Positions 10,563 through 22,200 of a DNA stretch of 64,000 bases are shown piece by piece. The notes beneath the pieces were generated by a model that had not been told where the DNA came from, searched no databases, and worked only from the letters and a program-made list of their open reading frames with translations. The first letter of the stretch is position 1; the number at the start of each line of letters is the position of its first letter. This stretch comes from Dyadobacter tibetensis Y620-1 (GTDB lineage Bacteria > Bacteroidota > Bacteroidia > Cytophagales > Spirosomataceae). Location of the stretch: the NCBI RefSeq assembly GCF_000566685.1, contig NZ_AZQN01000003.1, forward strand, positions 434,001 through 498,000, written 5' to 3'. The translations under genes and the position numbers were made by a program.

Positions 10563-13500
10563 ATGTCTTTCAAAAAGAACAAAAAATTAAATAGTGATTT
10601 TTCCAGAATGACCATCAGTCTGGCCTCACCCGAATCGATCCTTGAGAGCTCCTTCGGTGAAGTGACCCAGCCTGAAACCATTAACTACCGGACTTATAAG
10701 CCGGAAATGGGAGGACTCTTCTGTGAGCGTATTTTTGGACCTGTAAAGGACTGGGAATGTCATTGTGGAAAATACAAGCGTATCCGTTACAAAGGGATTA
10801 TTTGTGACCGTTGCGGTGTTGAAGTAACCGAGAAAAAGGTACGTCGCGAGCGCATGGGTCATATCGAACTCGTTGTTCCGGTAGCGCATATCTGGTATTT
10901 CCGTAGTTTGCCAAACAAAATTGGTTACCTATTGGGTCTATCTACCAAGAAATTGGATCAGATCATTTATTACGAGCGGTATGCTGTTGTACAGGCGGGT
11001 GTGAAGGAAGAAGATGGCGTAAGCTACCTGGATTTCCTTACCGAAGACGAATACTTGGATATCGTAGATAAGCTTCCTCGCGAAAACCAAATGTTGCCCG
11101 ATACGGATCCCAACAAGTTTATCGCGAAAATGGGAGCCGATGCATTGGAAATGCTTCTTAGCCGTACCAACCTGGACGAGTTATCGTACCAGCTGAGGCA
11201 CCAAGCGGCTACCGACACTTCGCAGCAGCGTAAGGCGGAAGCCCTTAAACGCCTTAAGGTGGTTGAAGCTTTCCGTGATGCCAACACCCGTATCGAGAAC
11301 CGCCCTGAGTGGATGGTGATCCGTATGGTGCCGGTAATCCCACCAGAGCTTCGTCCATTGGTACCCTTGGATGGTGGGCGTTTTGCAACTTCAGATTTGA
11401 ATGACTTATACCGTCGGGTAATTATTCGTAATAATCGTCTGAAGCGACTGATCGAGATTAAAGCTCCGGAGGTGATCTTGCGGAACGAAAAGCGTATGTT
11501 GCAGGAAGCGGTTGATTCGCTTTTTGATAATAGTCGCAAGGTGAATGCAGTACGTTCTGAAGGTAACCGTGCATTAAAATCCCTTTCCGATATGTTGAAA
11601 GGTAAGCAGGGACGTTTCCGTCAGAACTTATTGGGTAAGCGTGTCGATTATTCTGGTCGTTCGGTTATTGTGGTAGGCCCTGAGCTGAAACTTCACGAAT
11701 GTGGACTTCCTAAAGACATGGCTGCTGAGCTTTTCAAGCCGTTTATTATCCGTAAGCTTATCGAGCGTGGCATCGTGAAGACGGTGAAATCTGCCAAGAA
11801 GATTGTGGATCGCAAGGATCCGGTAATCTGGGATATTTTGGAGAATGTGCTGAAAGGGCACCCTGTATTGCTCAACCGGGCTCCAACGCTTCACCGTTTA
11901 GGTATTCAAGCTTTCCAGCCGAAGCTGATTGAAGGAAAGGCTATACAGCTGCACCCATTGGTTTGTACGGCATTCAACGCCGACTTTGACGGTGACCAGA
12001 TGGCCGTTCACGTGCCATTGGGTCAGGAAGCCGTACTGGAAGCCTCTATGCTGATGTTGTCATCGCATAATATCCTTAACCCTGCCAATGGTGCCCCTAT
12101 TACGGTACCATCTCAGGACATGGTTTTGGGACTATATTATGTAACCAAAGGCCGTGTGCATACCCCTGAGTTCCCAATTATGGGCGAAGGTAAGATATTC
12201 TACGGTCCTGATGAGGTAATCATTGCCATCAACGAAGGCAAGTTGTCTAAGCATGCCAATATCAAGTGCCGCCTGCGCGTTCGCAATGATGATGGAAGCT
12301 TCGAAGAGAAAATTATTGACACCGTGGCCGGTCGTATCTTGTTCAATCAAGCTGTGCCAGAATCGGTAGGATATATTAATGAACTTCTGACCAAGAAAAA
12401 GCTTCAGCAAATAATTGGTCTGGTGTATAAAATGGCGGGCGTTGCACGTACTGCTCAGTTCCTGGATGAAATCAAAGAACTTGGTTTCCAAATGGCCTTT
12501 AAAGGTGGTCTGTCTATGGGATTGAACGACGTTATGGTGCCCGAAGAGAAAGAGAAACTGATCGAACAAGCCAAACTTGACGTTGAAAACGTTTGGAGTA
12601 ACTATTTGATGGGTCTTATTACTGAAAATGAGCGCTATAACCAGGTAATTGATATCTGGACGCGTGTCAATTCTCGTATTACAGAAACCCTGATGAAACA
12701 ACTTGAGACGGATCAAGGAGGCTTTAATTCAATCTATATGATGATGCACTCGGGAGCCCGTGGTTCACGAGAGCAAATTCGTCAGCTGGGTGGTATGAGG
12801 GGTCTTATGGCTAAGCCTCAGAAAAATATTGCTGGTGGTGCTGGAGAGATTATCGAAAACCCTATTCTTTCTAACTTTAAGGAAGGACTAGACGTTCTGG
12901 AATACTTTATCTCAACCCACGGTGCGCGGAAAGGTCTTGCCGATACAGCCCTTAAGACGGCTGATGCTGGTTACCTAACCCGTCGTTTGCATGATGTGGC
13001 CCAGGATGTAGTGGTAGTGGAAAATGACTGTGAAACGCTTCGCGGAATTCAAATTTCAGCCTTAAAAGATAACGAGGATATCGTTGAGCCCCTTTCGGAG
13101 CGTATCCTGGGACGTGTAAGTGTTCATGACATTTATGATCCGCTTAGCAATGAAATGATTGTTGAGTCAGGTGGTGAAATCACAGAAGAAATCGCTAATT
13201 ATATCGACGAAACCAGTATCGAAACGGTAGAAATTCGTTCGGTATTGACTTGCGAAACGCGTAATGGAGTCTGTGCTAAATGTTACGGACGGAGCCTTGC
13301 CTCAGCCAAGATGGTTAATATCGGTGAAGCCGTTGGCGTTATCGCTTCTCAGTCTATTGGTGAGCCAGGTACACAGCTTACACTTCGTACATTCCACGTG
13401 GGTGGTACGGCATCTAACATTTCTGTTGATGCCAATATCAAGTCCAAGTTCGATGGTGTGGTTCAGTTTGAAGACCTGAGAATGGTAAAATCCGTAAATC

Positions 13501-14885
13501 AGGATGGCGATGATATCACGGTAGTGATGGGCCGTTCGGGTGAGGTGAAAATCGTTCATCCAGAAACCAAGCAACTCCTAATTAGCAATAACGTACCTTA
13601 TGGTGCTCACTTGCTCGTTAAAGAGGGCGATATGGTTAGTAAAGGACAGGAACTTTGTACTTGGGACCCTTATCACGCCGTTATTCTATCCGAATTTACG
13701 GGTAAGGTAACATTTGATGCCATTGAAGAGGGTATCACTTACCGCGAGGAATTTGATGAGCAAACAGGCTTCCAGGAGTCCGTAATCATTGAAACTCGGG
13801 ATAAAACCAAAAACCCTGCAATCGTTGTTACAGGAAAGAGTACCCTTCTGAAAGATCAGACTGAAAAGGGTTATAACCTTCCTGTAGGTGCACGTTTGGT
13901 TGTGAAGAGCGGGGCTGCGGTGAAAGCTGGTCAGCCACTCGCAAAAATTCCACGTGTGGTGGGTAAAACCCGTGATATTACCGGGGGTCTTCCCCGTGTT
14001 ACCGAGCTTTTCGAAGCGCGTAACCCATCAAACCCAGCAACCGTTACTGAAATTGACGGAGTGGTATCCTATGGTGGTGTGAAAAGAGGTAACCGTGAGA
14101 TTCATATCGAATCAAGAGACGGAACGCAGCGTCGTTATATGGTAGCCTTATCTAAGCATATTTTGGTGCAGGATGGTGACTTCGTAAGAGCGGGTGATCC
14201 GCTTTCGGATGGTGCGATTACTCCTGCTGATATCCTTTCTATCAAAGGACCTACAGCAGTACAGGAGTATCTGGTTAATGAAATCCAGGAAGTATACCGT
14301 CTGCAAGGGGTAAAAATCAACGATAAGCATATCGAGTGTATCGTACGCCAGATGATGCAGAAAGTTGAAATCCTTGATGCCGGTGATACTAACTTCCTTG
14401 AGATGCAACCTGTCGACCGCGTAGTTTTCCGCGAGGATAACGACAAAATCATCGATATGAAAGTAGTAGAAGATGCTGGAGATTCGGAAACTCTTAAACC
14501 GGGTATGATCATATCGGTACGCCGTTTGCGCGACGAGAATTCGAGTTTGAAGCGTCGGGATATGAAACTGGTAGTAGCCAGAGATGCCCAGGCTGCCGTT
14601 GCCAAACCTACGTTGATGGGTATCACCCAGGCGTCACTTGGTACCGAAAGCTTCGTGTCTGCAGCTTCCTTCCAGGAGACTACCAAAGTACTGAGCGAAG
14701 CCGCTGTTCGTGGTAAGCGCGATGAACTGAAGGGTCTGAAAGAGAATGTAATCGTAGGTCACTTGATTCCTGCCGGAACGGGTATGCGTAAGTATACAAA
14801 TCTGATGGTAGGATCTCAGGATGAGTTCGATGCTCTAAATGAGTCCAAAGAAAAGCAAGCACGTAAAAAGCGTGAATTAGCTTAA
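10563..14885 (+). CDS. rpoC: DNA-directed RNA polymerase subunit beta'
   Basis: This is the catalytic beta' subunit, 1440 residues, full length. The N-terminal zinc site is [20 protein letters not shown] (about residues 61-80). The active-centre Mg-binding loop is [12 protein letters not shown] (about 474-485). The second zinc site has [11 protein letters not shown] (about 900-910). The trigger-loop region contains [16 protein letters not shown]. The protein ends KKRELA, and a strong terminator follows directly. Transcribed with rpoB. Confidence 0.98.
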   Translation: MSFKKNKKLNSDFSRMTISLASPESILESSFGEVTQPETINYRTYKPEMGGLFCERIFGPVKDWECHCGKYKRIRYKGIICDRCGVEVTEKKVRRERMGHIELVVPVAHIWYFRSLPNKIGYLLGLSTKKLDQIIYYERYAVVQAGVKEEDGVSYLDFLTEDEYLDIVDKLPRENQMLPDTDPNKFIAKMGADALEMLLSRTNLDELSYQLRHQAATDTSQQRKAEALKRLKVVEAFRDANTRIENRPEWMVIRMVPVIPPELRPLVPLDGGRFATSDLNDLYRRVIIRNNRLKRLIEIKAPEVILRNEKRMLQEAVDSLFDNSRKVNAVRSEGNRALKSLSDMLKGKQGRFRQNLLGKRVDYSGRSVIVVGPELKLHECGLPKDMAAELFKPFIIRKLIERGIVKTVKSAKKIVDRKDPVIWDILENVLKGHPVLLNRAPTLHRLGIQAFQPKLIEGKAIQLHPLVCTAFNADFDGDQMAVHVPLGQEAVLEASMLMLSSHNILNPANGAPITVPSQDMVLGLYYVTKGRVHTPEFPIMGEGKIFYGPDEVIIAINEGKLSKHANIKCRLRVRNDDGSFEEKIIDTVAGRILFNQAVPESVGYINELLTKKKLQQIIGLVYKMAGVARTAQFLDEIKELGFQMAFKGGLSMGLNDVMVPEEKEKLIEQAKLDVENVWSNYLMGLITENERYNQVIDIWTRVNSRITETLMKQLETDQGGFNSIYMMMHSGARGSREQIRQLGGMRGLMAKPQKNIAGGAGEIIENPILSNFKEGLDVLEYFISTHGARKGLADTALKTADAGYLTRRLHDVAQDVVVVENDCETLRGIQISALKDNEDIVEPLSERILGRVSVHDIYDPLSNEMIVESGGEITEEIANYIDETSIETVEIRSVLTCETRNGVCAKCYGRSLASAKMVNIGEAVGVIASQSIGEPGTQLTLRTFHVGGTASNISVDANIKSKFDGVVQFEDLRMVKSVNQDGDDITVVMGRSGEVKIVHPETKQLLISNNVPYGAHLLVKEGDMVSKGQELCTWDPYHAVILSEFTGKVTFDAIEEGITYREEFDEQTGFQESVIIETRDKTKNPAIVVTGKSTLLKDQTEKGYNLPVGARLVVKSGAAVKAGQPLAKIPRVVGKTRDITGGLPRVTELFEARNPSNPATVTEIDGVVSYGGVKRGNREIHIESRDGTQRRYMVALSKHILVQDGDFVRAGDPLSDGAITPADILSIKGPTAVQEYLVNEIQEVYRLQGVKINDKHIECIVRQMMQKVEILDAGDTNFLEMQPVDRVVFREDNDKIIDMKVVEDAGDSETLKPGMIISVRRLRDENSSLKRRDMKLVVARDAQAAVAKPTLMGITQASLGTESFVSAASFQETTKVLSEAAVRGKRDELKGLKENVIVGHLIPAGTGMRKYTNLMVGSQDEFDALNESKEKQARKKRELA

Positions 14886-14907
14886 TTGCACTCGCAGCCT
14901 ATAAATA

Positions 14908-14948
14908 TAAAAGAGGCCGGTTGACGTTATGTCGACCGGCCTCTTTTT
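14908..14948 (+). terminator. Terminator of the rpoBC operon
   Basis: A 17-bp stem AAAAGAGGCCGGTTGAC / GTCGACCGGCCTCTTTT (one G-T) with a 6-nt loop lies 23 nt after the rpoC stop and ends in a T run. Confidence 0.9.
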
Positions 14949-15253
14949 ATTAGTTCTAAGAGCCGGTTCATAAGCGTAGCGGGTGGGGTGTCGTCGAGCA
15001 TTTTAATTCTGCCTGCTCCTAGATAGATCCGCAGCTCCCCTGCTAAACATCTGCAGGAAAATATTAGAAAAATATTCATCATCTACTTTTCTCTTAAAGC
15101 CATTTTAGGCAAAGAATACCTTGATACTTTTGATGTAGAGGCATACGATTAGTGAAACAACTGAGATGTTTTCCTGAAAATTAACTTGAATAGGTTTTTA
15201 AATTTAGTAATTTTCAGGGCGGTGAGAAGTGACCTGAAAAATTAAATAATAAG
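14949..15253 (+). other. Intergenic region before the DUF3467 gene
   Basis: About 300 non-coding bases. The only structure seen is a 10-bp inverted repeat CCTGAAAATT (15173-15182) / AATTTTCAGG (15209-15218) with a third partial copy, CCTGAAAAATT, near 15233, just ahead of the gene. It may be a regulatory element; no RNA gene was recognised. Confidence 0.4.
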
Positions 15254-15583
15254 ATGGAAGAAATCAACAAGGAAAACGAGCAACAAATTAACGTAGAGCT
15301 ATCAGAAGAAATGGCGGAAGGAGTTTATTCCAATCTGGCTATGATCGCTCATTCTAATTCAGAATTTATTCTGGACTTTATCAGACTCATGCCCGGTGTT
15401 CCCAGGGCTAAGGTTAAGGCGAGAATCATTCTCACTCCAGAGCATGCGAAGCGACTGATTGGCGCACTCAGAGAGAATATAGAGAAATATGAGGATCAAT
15501 ATGGACCGATACAGCAAACTCAGGATAACGACCCTCGCATGGATTTTCCGATAAGCTTCGGAGGTCCGGGAGGAGAAGCCTGA
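15254..15583 (+). CDS. DUF3467 domain-containing protein
   Basis: This is a 109-residue acidic protein of the DUF3467 family. The core is conserved: YSNLAMIAHSNSEFILDF (about residues 25-42), then MPGVPRAKVKARIILTPEHAKRL. Proteins of this family commonly follow rpoC in Bacteroidota; their molecular function is unknown to me. There is no signal peptide or membrane segment, so it is probably cytoplasmic. It has its own transcription unit after the rpoC terminator and converges on murA across a shared hairpin. Confidence 0.9.
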   Translation: MEEINKENEQQINVELSEEMAEGVYSNLAMIAHSNSEFILDFIRLMPGVPRAKVKARIILTPEHAKRLIGALRENIEKYEDQYGPIQQTQDNDPRMDFPISFGGPGGEA

Positions 15584-15609
15584 TCTACTCCTGAGAGAAC
15601 AAATAAATT

Positions 15610-15641
15610 AGCCCTGCCTTGCACTTTGGCAAAACAGGGCT
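15610..15641. terminator. Hairpin between convergent DUF3467 and murA genes
   Basis: AGCCCTG (15610-15616) pairs with CAGGGCT (15635-15641). It lies between two converging genes and may act in both directions, although flanking T/A runs are weak. Confidence 0.5.
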
Positions 15642-15669
15642 GATTCTTATAAAATGAAAGTTTGTTCCT

Positions 15670-16977
15670 TTATAGGCGGATAATCTCGGCTCCAATTGCG
15701 TTGAGACGGCTATCGATATGCTGGTAGCCCCGGTCTATTTGCTCGATATTATCGATGATACTGACGCCCTTGGCCGACATGGCTGCAATCAATAAGGCTA
15801 CACCGGCGCGAATGTCCGGGGATGTCATACGTATCCCTCTTAACTGAGCCTCTCTATTATGCCCAATTACCGTGGCGCGATGCGGGTCGCATAAGATGAT
15901 TTGTGCACCCATTTCAATAAGTTTGTCAACAAAGAACAATCTGCTTTCAAACATCTTCTGGTGAATAAGTACGGTTCCCTGCGCCTGTATGGCTGTTACC
16001 AATACTATACTTAACAGGTCGGGGGTAAAGCCTGGCCAGGGGGCATCGGCTACTGAAAGAGTGGAACCGTCCAGATAGTTTTCGATTCGGTAATGTTCCT
16101 GAGCAGGGATAAAAATATCATCTCCTCTGAATTCCATCTTGATACCCAGTTTACTGAATACATCAGGGATTATCCCTAATTCCGGTATCTGGCAATCTTT
16201 GATGGTAATTTCTGATTGGGTCATGGCGGCAAGGCCGATAAAACTGCCTATTTCAATCATGTCGGGCAAAATCGTATGCTCCGTACCCTTAAGTTCAGAT
16301 ACGCCCTCAATGCGCAATAGATTGGAAGCAATTCCTGTTATTTTGGCCCCCATTCGATTCAGCATTTTTGCTAATTGCTGTAAATAGGGCTCACAGGCTG
16401 CGTTATAGATAGTTGTTTGGCCTTCGGCCATCACAGCAGCCATAAGCACATTGGCAGTACCGGTCACCGAAGCTTCGTCAAGTAGCATATAGGCACCTTT
16501 CAGATTGTCTGCATCGACCTTATAAAAGCCTCCGTCTTCCCGATCATAACTAAAGGTAGCGCCCAGTTTTTCAAAACCAAGAAAGTGGGTATCCATTTTT
16601 CTGCGGCCAATCTTATCGCCTCCAGGGCGTGGTATACGGCCCTTACGAAAGCGTGCCAGCATGGGTCCTAACAACATAACAGATCCTCTTAAGGCAGCCG
16701 CTTTGATTCGGTAATCTTCCGACTCCAAATGTTCCAGGTTAATATCGTCGGCCTGAAATTGAATACTGGATGGGCTCAGCCGATTTATTTTTACGCCCAG
16801 GTCCCCTAATAGACTGATAAGCTGATTTACATCTCGTATATCTGGGATGTTATGTATGGTCACCACCTCTTTGGTAAGCATTACAGCACATATTATCTGT
16901 AATGCTTCATTTTTTGCTCCCTGGGGCTGTATCTCGCCCTTTAGGCGGCGATCTCCTGTAATTTTAAATGAAGCCAT
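15670..16977 (-). CDS. murA: UDP-N-acetylglucosamine 1-carboxyvinyltransferase, Cys-to-Asp type
   Basis: MurA transfers enolpyruvate from PEP to UDP-GlcNAc, the first committed step of peptidoglycan synthesis in the cytoplasm. At 435 residues it is full length. The KNEAL element (residues 22-26) supplies the conserved Lys-Asn pair. The catalytic-loop position that is Cys115 in E. coli (PGGCAIG) reads PGGDKIG here, with Asp121 in place of Cys. In other bacteria such Asp variants are active and are not alkylated by fosfomycin, so natural fosfomycin insensitivity is expected (inference). It is followed on the same strand by upstream neighbour DUF4290, probably in one operon. Confidence 0.97.
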   Translation of the reverse strand: MASFKITGDRRLKGEIQPQGAKNEALQIICAVMLTKEVVTIHNIPDIRDVNQLISLLGDLGVKINRLSPSSIQFQADDINLEHLESEDYRIKAAALRGSVMLLGPMLARFRKGRIPRPGGDKIGRRKMDTHFLGFEKLGATFSYDREDGGFYKVDADNLKGAYMLLDEASVTGTANVLMAAVMAEGQTTIYNAACEPYLQQLAKMLNRMGAKITGIASNLLRIEGVSELKGTEHTILPDMIEIGSFIGLAAMTQSEITIKDCQIPELGIIPDVFSKLGIKMEFRGDDIFIPAQEHYRIENYLDGSTLSVADAPWPGFTPDLLSIVLVTAIQAQGTVLIHQKMFESRLFFVDKLIEMGAQIILCDPHRATVIGHNREAQLRGIRMTSPDIRAGVALLIAAMSAKGVSIIDNIEQIDRGYQHIDSRLNAIGAEIIRL

Positions 16978-17086
16978 GTATCTTTAAGACGAAATCTTGG
17001 TAAAAAAATGTGCACTGATGCTAACCACCATGCAAGGACTACAGATACAGTCCATGCAACAGGCTCTAAAGCTGAACCGGTAGAAA

Positions 17087-17779
17087 TTAGTTGCCCGTTT
17101 TCTTCCTGTTTCGATTGTTTTTATTGCTGAATTTATTGTTAGGTCTACTTCTGTTCTGTTGCCCCTGCGATCCGTATCGCTCCTGATTAGGATTCGGGGG
17201 ACGGAAATTAGCCTGGTTAGCCCTATTTCGTTCATGCACGTTGGTGTTGCGGTCCTTAGGCGTCGCATCAATTGGGCCATTAGCCCTTATATAGTCGATT
17301 TCGGCTTTTAGTTTACCTTTCGACAGATTTTCCAGTTGTCCCAAAATGACATGATCTTCCGGATTGTCTTTGTTCCAGGTATTGAAAAAAGAGCGCATTA
17401 ATTTGAAAATATAAGAAACAAAGGCCAGGCGATCGTCGGGATCTTCCGCTTGAATTGCTTTTTCCAATAGCAAATCAATATTCCGACCATAATGCCGATA
17501 AGACAAATTGTGCTGATTATAGCCCACCGTCAGTGGTTTTTTGCCAAGTAGCTCCTTGGATGGAGGGGGATAAGGACTATCTACGTCCAGTTCGAAGCCG
17601 GACATAATATAAAGGTCGTCCCATAGCTTATTGGTGTAATCCTGGTTATCCCTCATGTTCGGATGTATCTGTCTCATGAGTTCGACCAAAATATGGGCAT
17701 ATAAGGTTCGTTTGGACCGATCTTCCATTTTAACGATCTGATCGGCTAATTTTTGTACGTTACTACCGTATTCTTTCAA
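17087..17779 (-). CDS. DUF4290 domain-containing protein
   Basis: This is a 230-residue protein. Residues about 1-175 match the DUF4290 pattern (MKEYGSNVQKLADQI, GYNQHNLSYRHYGRNI). The tail is low-complexity and strongly basic, rich in Asn, Arg, Gln and Lys (NRSRPNNKFSNKNNRNRKK), and may bind nucleic acid. The family is typical of Bacteroidota and its gene is usually found next to murA, as here. Function unknown. Confidence 0.88.
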   Translation of the reverse strand: MKEYGSNVQKLADQIVKMEDRSKRTLYAHILVELMRQIHPNMRDNQDYTNKLWDDLYIMSGFELDVDSPYPPPSKELLGKKPLTVGYNQHNLSYRHYGRNIDLLLEKAIQAEDPDDRLAFVSYIFKLMRSFFNTWNKDNPEDHVILGQLENLSKGKLKAEIDYIRANGPIDATPKDRNTNVHERNRANQANFRPPNPNQERYGSQGQQNRSRPNNKFSNKNNRNRKKTGN

Positions 17780-17975
17780 GGAAATAGTATTTAAAGCTTA
17801 AGGAGCCTGTTAACATTCAGTATATATGCCGCAGCGTGCTTACACCTTGCCATTCTTCCTGAGCGATGGCTGTGCCATGCCCGCAGGAAATGCCTGCTTG
17901 ACTCAAAGAACTTAGGATCATCAAGTATACCTTACAAACAGGCTTTACAAAAATAAGAAGTTTTGATGAAACAAT

Positions 17976-19214
17976 TCATGGCATTCTATAATCGCTTTTA
18001 GATGGAAGACTTTGCCCGGTCATCAGCTGGAGGCGCAAAATGCCTTGTGGACTTACAGGTAGAAGCGTAATCCAGCTGATTAGCAGTATGACTAAGCCCA
18101 TAAAATGCAACTTTCGGCTTAATGTCTGGGTAGAAATGGATATTAAAAGTGCCCAGCATATTAAGGATGTAAAGGGAGCTAATAATCGATATCCCAACTG
18201 ATCAAAGGGGCTATAGATTCGTAAGATAAACAAAAATATCAGGTAAACGAAGCCCAGTGACGCGAGTTGCCACACCCAGCGACTGATCGTTTGCGACATA
18301 GGTTCCCATCGTCTTAAGATTCTGAAAATAACATAAAGGCCTAAAAGAATTTGGAAACACCGGGAAAAGTAGATGACCTCTTTCCAGGGCGGAGGATAAT
18401 TACTCCAAACATTTGCCCATAGAGCAATATCGGGCCAACTCCATGGACCGAAGATTGCTGTTGCTTCGGATGTGACGGAAAAGCGATCTCCCCCATAATA
18501 ACTTCCCGATTGCAGATAGTTATAAAACAGATACGCCATCATGGAGAAAGTCCATCCACAGATAATGAGCACTTGAAGGTGTGCACCCTCCCGGGTTCCG
18601 CACCTGTAATGGTGCCTAAGCTTCACGATACCCTGAAGGATAACAAAGGGTAGAATAAACACCCCTGCGTAACGAACAACAAACAATAACACCCCCAAAA
18701 GAAGGCTTATTAGAGCGAGATTTACGCTCTTTTTTTCCAAAAAGAGCGTATACCCCCTATGCCAGCTTATTACCACAAGTAGGAACAAAGGTTCGGACCA
18801 GCTATGGGCCCAAAGTTTTATAAATGGCCCCGACAATAGAAGACTACCCATTAATACAGCACGGTAAGGACCAAACCAATGGCGAAAACAATAAAGCAGT
18901 AGGGCAGAAGCAGCTAAGTTTACACATTTGGAAGCCCAAAGCACCGAAAGGCCTGTGATCTGGGCCATAGCGGCTATGCTTATTGAGTAGCCAATAGGAA
19001 AAGTACTATTCCAACTCAATACCCCATTTTGCAGGACCTTGTACCCCTTTCCATTCAAAATGTTCTGGGCACCTTCCAGATAATATCTGGAGTCGACTGT
19101 AGTATAATGATTGGGATTGCTACAGGCGAGCCCCAGCACAAGTGACACTTGCAGGAGCCATATTGCCAGCAGATAGTGGTCGAAAGAGTCGGTTACCAGC
19201 TTAGGTTGCATCAC
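17976..19214 (-). CDS. Polytopic membrane protein, GT-C glycosyltransferase-like
   Basis: This is a 412-residue hydrophobic protein with about ten predicted membrane segments (for example LLAIWLLQVSLVLGLAC and FILPFVILQGIV). An acidic first loop (TTVDSRYYLEGAQNILNGKG, about residues 39-58) resembles the Asp-containing loop of lipid-linked-sugar GT-C transferases (PMT/ArnT-like). That loop is the only functional hint, and no donor or acceptor can be named. It follows the PorU2-type gene by 23 nt on the same strand and is probably co-transcribed with it. Confidence 0.6.
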   Translation of the reverse strand: MMQPKLVTDSFDHYLLAIWLLQVSLVLGLACSNPNHYTTVDSRYYLEGAQNILNGKGYKVLQNGVLSWNSTFPIGYSISIAAMAQITGLSVLWASKCVNLAASALLLYCFRHWFGPYRAVLMGSLLLSGPFIKLWAHSWSEPLFLLVVISWHRGYTLFLEKKSVNLALISLLLGVLLFVVRYAGVFILPFVILQGIVKLRHHYRCGTREGAHLQVLIICGWTFSMMAYLFYNYLQSGSYYGGDRFSVTSEATAIFGPWSWPDIALWANVWSNYPPPWKEVIYFSRCFQILLGLYVIFRILRRWEPMSQTISRWVWQLASLGFVYLIFLFILRIYSPFDQLGYRLLAPFTSLICWALLISISTQTLSRKLHFMGLVILLISWITLLPVSPQGILRLQLMTGQSLPSKSDYRMP

Positions 19215-19237
19215 GACTATAGTTTTCAGAAAATGTC

Positions 19238-22200
19238 TTATGGTAGGTAATCAAGCCGGCCTGCCGACAAAGTGTACCCCCAGTTGATGTTCGGATCAAT
19301 GATTTGGATGCGGTAAAAGTAGCTGCCAGCAGTAAGTCCGCGTGGTAACCATAACCATCTGTTTAGGCCTATAATGGGTAAACCATGATGCCGAATAATG
19401 CACCGGCCACTTGCGTCCCATACTTCCACTTGCCAGCCAGGAGGAGGGTGTTCCCCTTCTAATGTCCATTCGAAGACCACCCAATCTTTGGAGGGATTGG
19501 GATACACGCGATAATCATGGATAGGTTGGGGCGTAAGAACTTTCAGTTTTACCTCGTATGGTTTCGCCCAATTATGGCTACGGTCCCGGGCATAAACCTG
19601 CAGCAGATAGGTGCCAGCGACTAGGGGAAGGCCGGGACGGGTTGTGATCTTTAAAGTACCGGATGGGGAAAGTTCCCAACCTGCTGATGCCAGATACAGA
19701 CGTTCGGCATAGCAGCCATAACACTCCCGGGTAAGATAAACGAGTAGTGCTGAAGTGTCTGTGGGAGGATAAGTAAGATGATTATCGATAATCTGGAATT
19801 CGAAAATTGCTTCCGGATGTATGGCCTCATAATTCTTGACCAGTCGTCCGTCTACACGTACTTGCAATACCGGTGGAGCCAGGTCGGGTATTACCTCAAA
19901 TTCATGGTGCCAGATGTTATTATGGTAGCTCAATTCCGCTATGCGGCTGCTGTTAAATTCAATTCTAAGCTTATTTTGACCTACTTTACCGAGGGTAGGT
20001 AATTGGATCGTCAATTCAGCTTCTGCATAGGGAGCGGGTGGTGGGAATGTATAAATCGTTTCTGAGAATTTTCCGCCAGCTTGCCAGGTTTGACTAACTT
20101 TTATAGAGTCTGTAAATTCAATGGGTGCGAGATTCCTGAATACAATGATGGAGGAGAAAGGGGCTCCTTCCATTACTTGCCTAATAGCACCTGAAGTAGG
20201 TAGCGCAATCCCTTCAGGCAGTGCTGGGGTGGAGGGCGAAAATGGGGTTTGCTGACTGATACTACGCCAGGGAGACGATTTATTCCCTTCTCCTGCCATA
20301 CTAACCCTCCAATAGAGGGTAGAGTTAATTGGGAGGATTTGGCGGGAACTTGCTAAAGCGTCCCTAGCCGACACCAGTTGTTGCTGATAGTCTGGGCTGG
20401 TAAAACTACTGTCGGAATCCCATTCAAATTTAATTAGACCATCTGGAAACCCATTTGCAGTTTGAGCCATTACCGTTACTTCAGTAGCTCCGGTAGTAAA
20501 ATTTGTTCCAGGCCATAGAGGTTGGGCCCCTGCAGGAGGGAGATACCAGGTATGAGAAACGCTGTTATTGCTTTTATCGCTTTCCGTTAACAAATGGTCA
20601 GGGTCTATAGTTAAAAACCATTGCTCGTTTCCACCCGATAATATCCTGTTTGGAATAATAATATCCAGCAATTTTTTAGACCTGGGAGCTTCCGTGCGAA
20701 GGTTCTCAACTTGAATCAGCTGTTTCTCCTGATATCTGGAAACGTTGATAGAAAGGCTGTCGGGCCGATATATTCCTTGATTGGATAGATTGATTTGCAA
20801 TCTTAAGCTGTCATGCCCGGCCGAAGCTTCGCTGCTGGATACTGAGGTAATGCGAAGGTGTCCAGGTGGCCAGATGTAATCGGGCAGGGTGGCAGGAAAA
20901 ATTTTTATTGCCGGATCACCTTGAAGGGCCATTTGTGTGCTGGTAATGCCATCAAGTATATGCGGATAACGCTCCATATTTCGTTTGATGGCTTCCAGTT
21001 GAATGTCACCGAAGCCTTTAGAGCGGAAAGATGAGTCGGCGAGAACCTCATAGAAACTGTCGGTATAATGTTTTAACTGAGCTGTTAATCCATTATGTGT
21101 ATGTGCGATCGCTAAAACTGCTCCCTTGCCCTTCGCCAGTATCCAGTCGTTGGTCAGGGTGGGTTGGCTATAGTAGAAGTTACCTATCGCGCAGCCATTA
21201 ACCAGCAGGGCAGGATAAAAAGGATGGTTCTGGTAAAGGCGGCGGGGGTCTGAGGCTAGGCCTATATCAATATCGGAGCGGTTGAGGCCGGTATGGCCAA
21301 ATAAAGTCATAAGGGCTACTCCCCGATTGACCGGTTCATGGATTCCAAATTGTTCGGATGCTTGTTCTCCTTGTTTGGAAATAGTAGATATATCGGGCAC
21401 CAGATTTGAGGCCTCGAGTTTTCCTGCAAAAGCATCGACATATTCCCGAAAAACAGATCGCTCCGCTAGGCTAAGTCCTCCGCTAAGGTGCAGAATGCGT
21501 TTGCGCCAAGCTGCAGTTACAGGCTCCCCCTCTATTCCTTTTACCTTTTCCATATAATCTAGAATGTGGAGAGGATTGTCGGTATTTAGGCGGCCGACAG
21601 GGATTAAGGGGATAAATTCACCTCTTCCATTAAGCGCCGTTGTCAAAGGGAGGTCAGATCCGGGCCAGCCTGCACTGGGCACCTGATCCAGGCTTTCTCT
21701 TTTGGTGGATTTACGGGCCGTTTGAGGGTCTATGGATTTTCCAATGATGAAAACATAGCGGAGGGATGGAAGGGAAGTAATAAGCTTACGAATCCCTAAA
21801 GGTCCCCTATCACCATATTGAAATCGGTCGGCGACCTCATCCATGTTCATCATTAGTACTCGAAAGTTCCCTCCATTGGCCGATTGCCGGTAGTTGGCAT
21901 ATTCTTGGACGGCATCCTTCCCTTCTAGGGGGCGACGCAAGGAACCATGTGTAAGAATAAGATAGTCGACCGATTGGAATGGCAGAGAGGGAAAGTGTAC
22001 TAATTTTGGGAAAGAAATATTGAGAGGCTCGCTCATGGCAAGAACTCTGGTTCCCTTCCAGGATAGTATCTCCTGTTTTGCACTGATTCTCTCGGGAGTC
22101 GTTGGGTGGCTTATATCATAAAAGTGCCATGAGGGGTCTTTATCAATTTTCCAGCTCTTAGCTCCGGGTTCGAAATGACAAATATGTTGACCTTGTCCCA

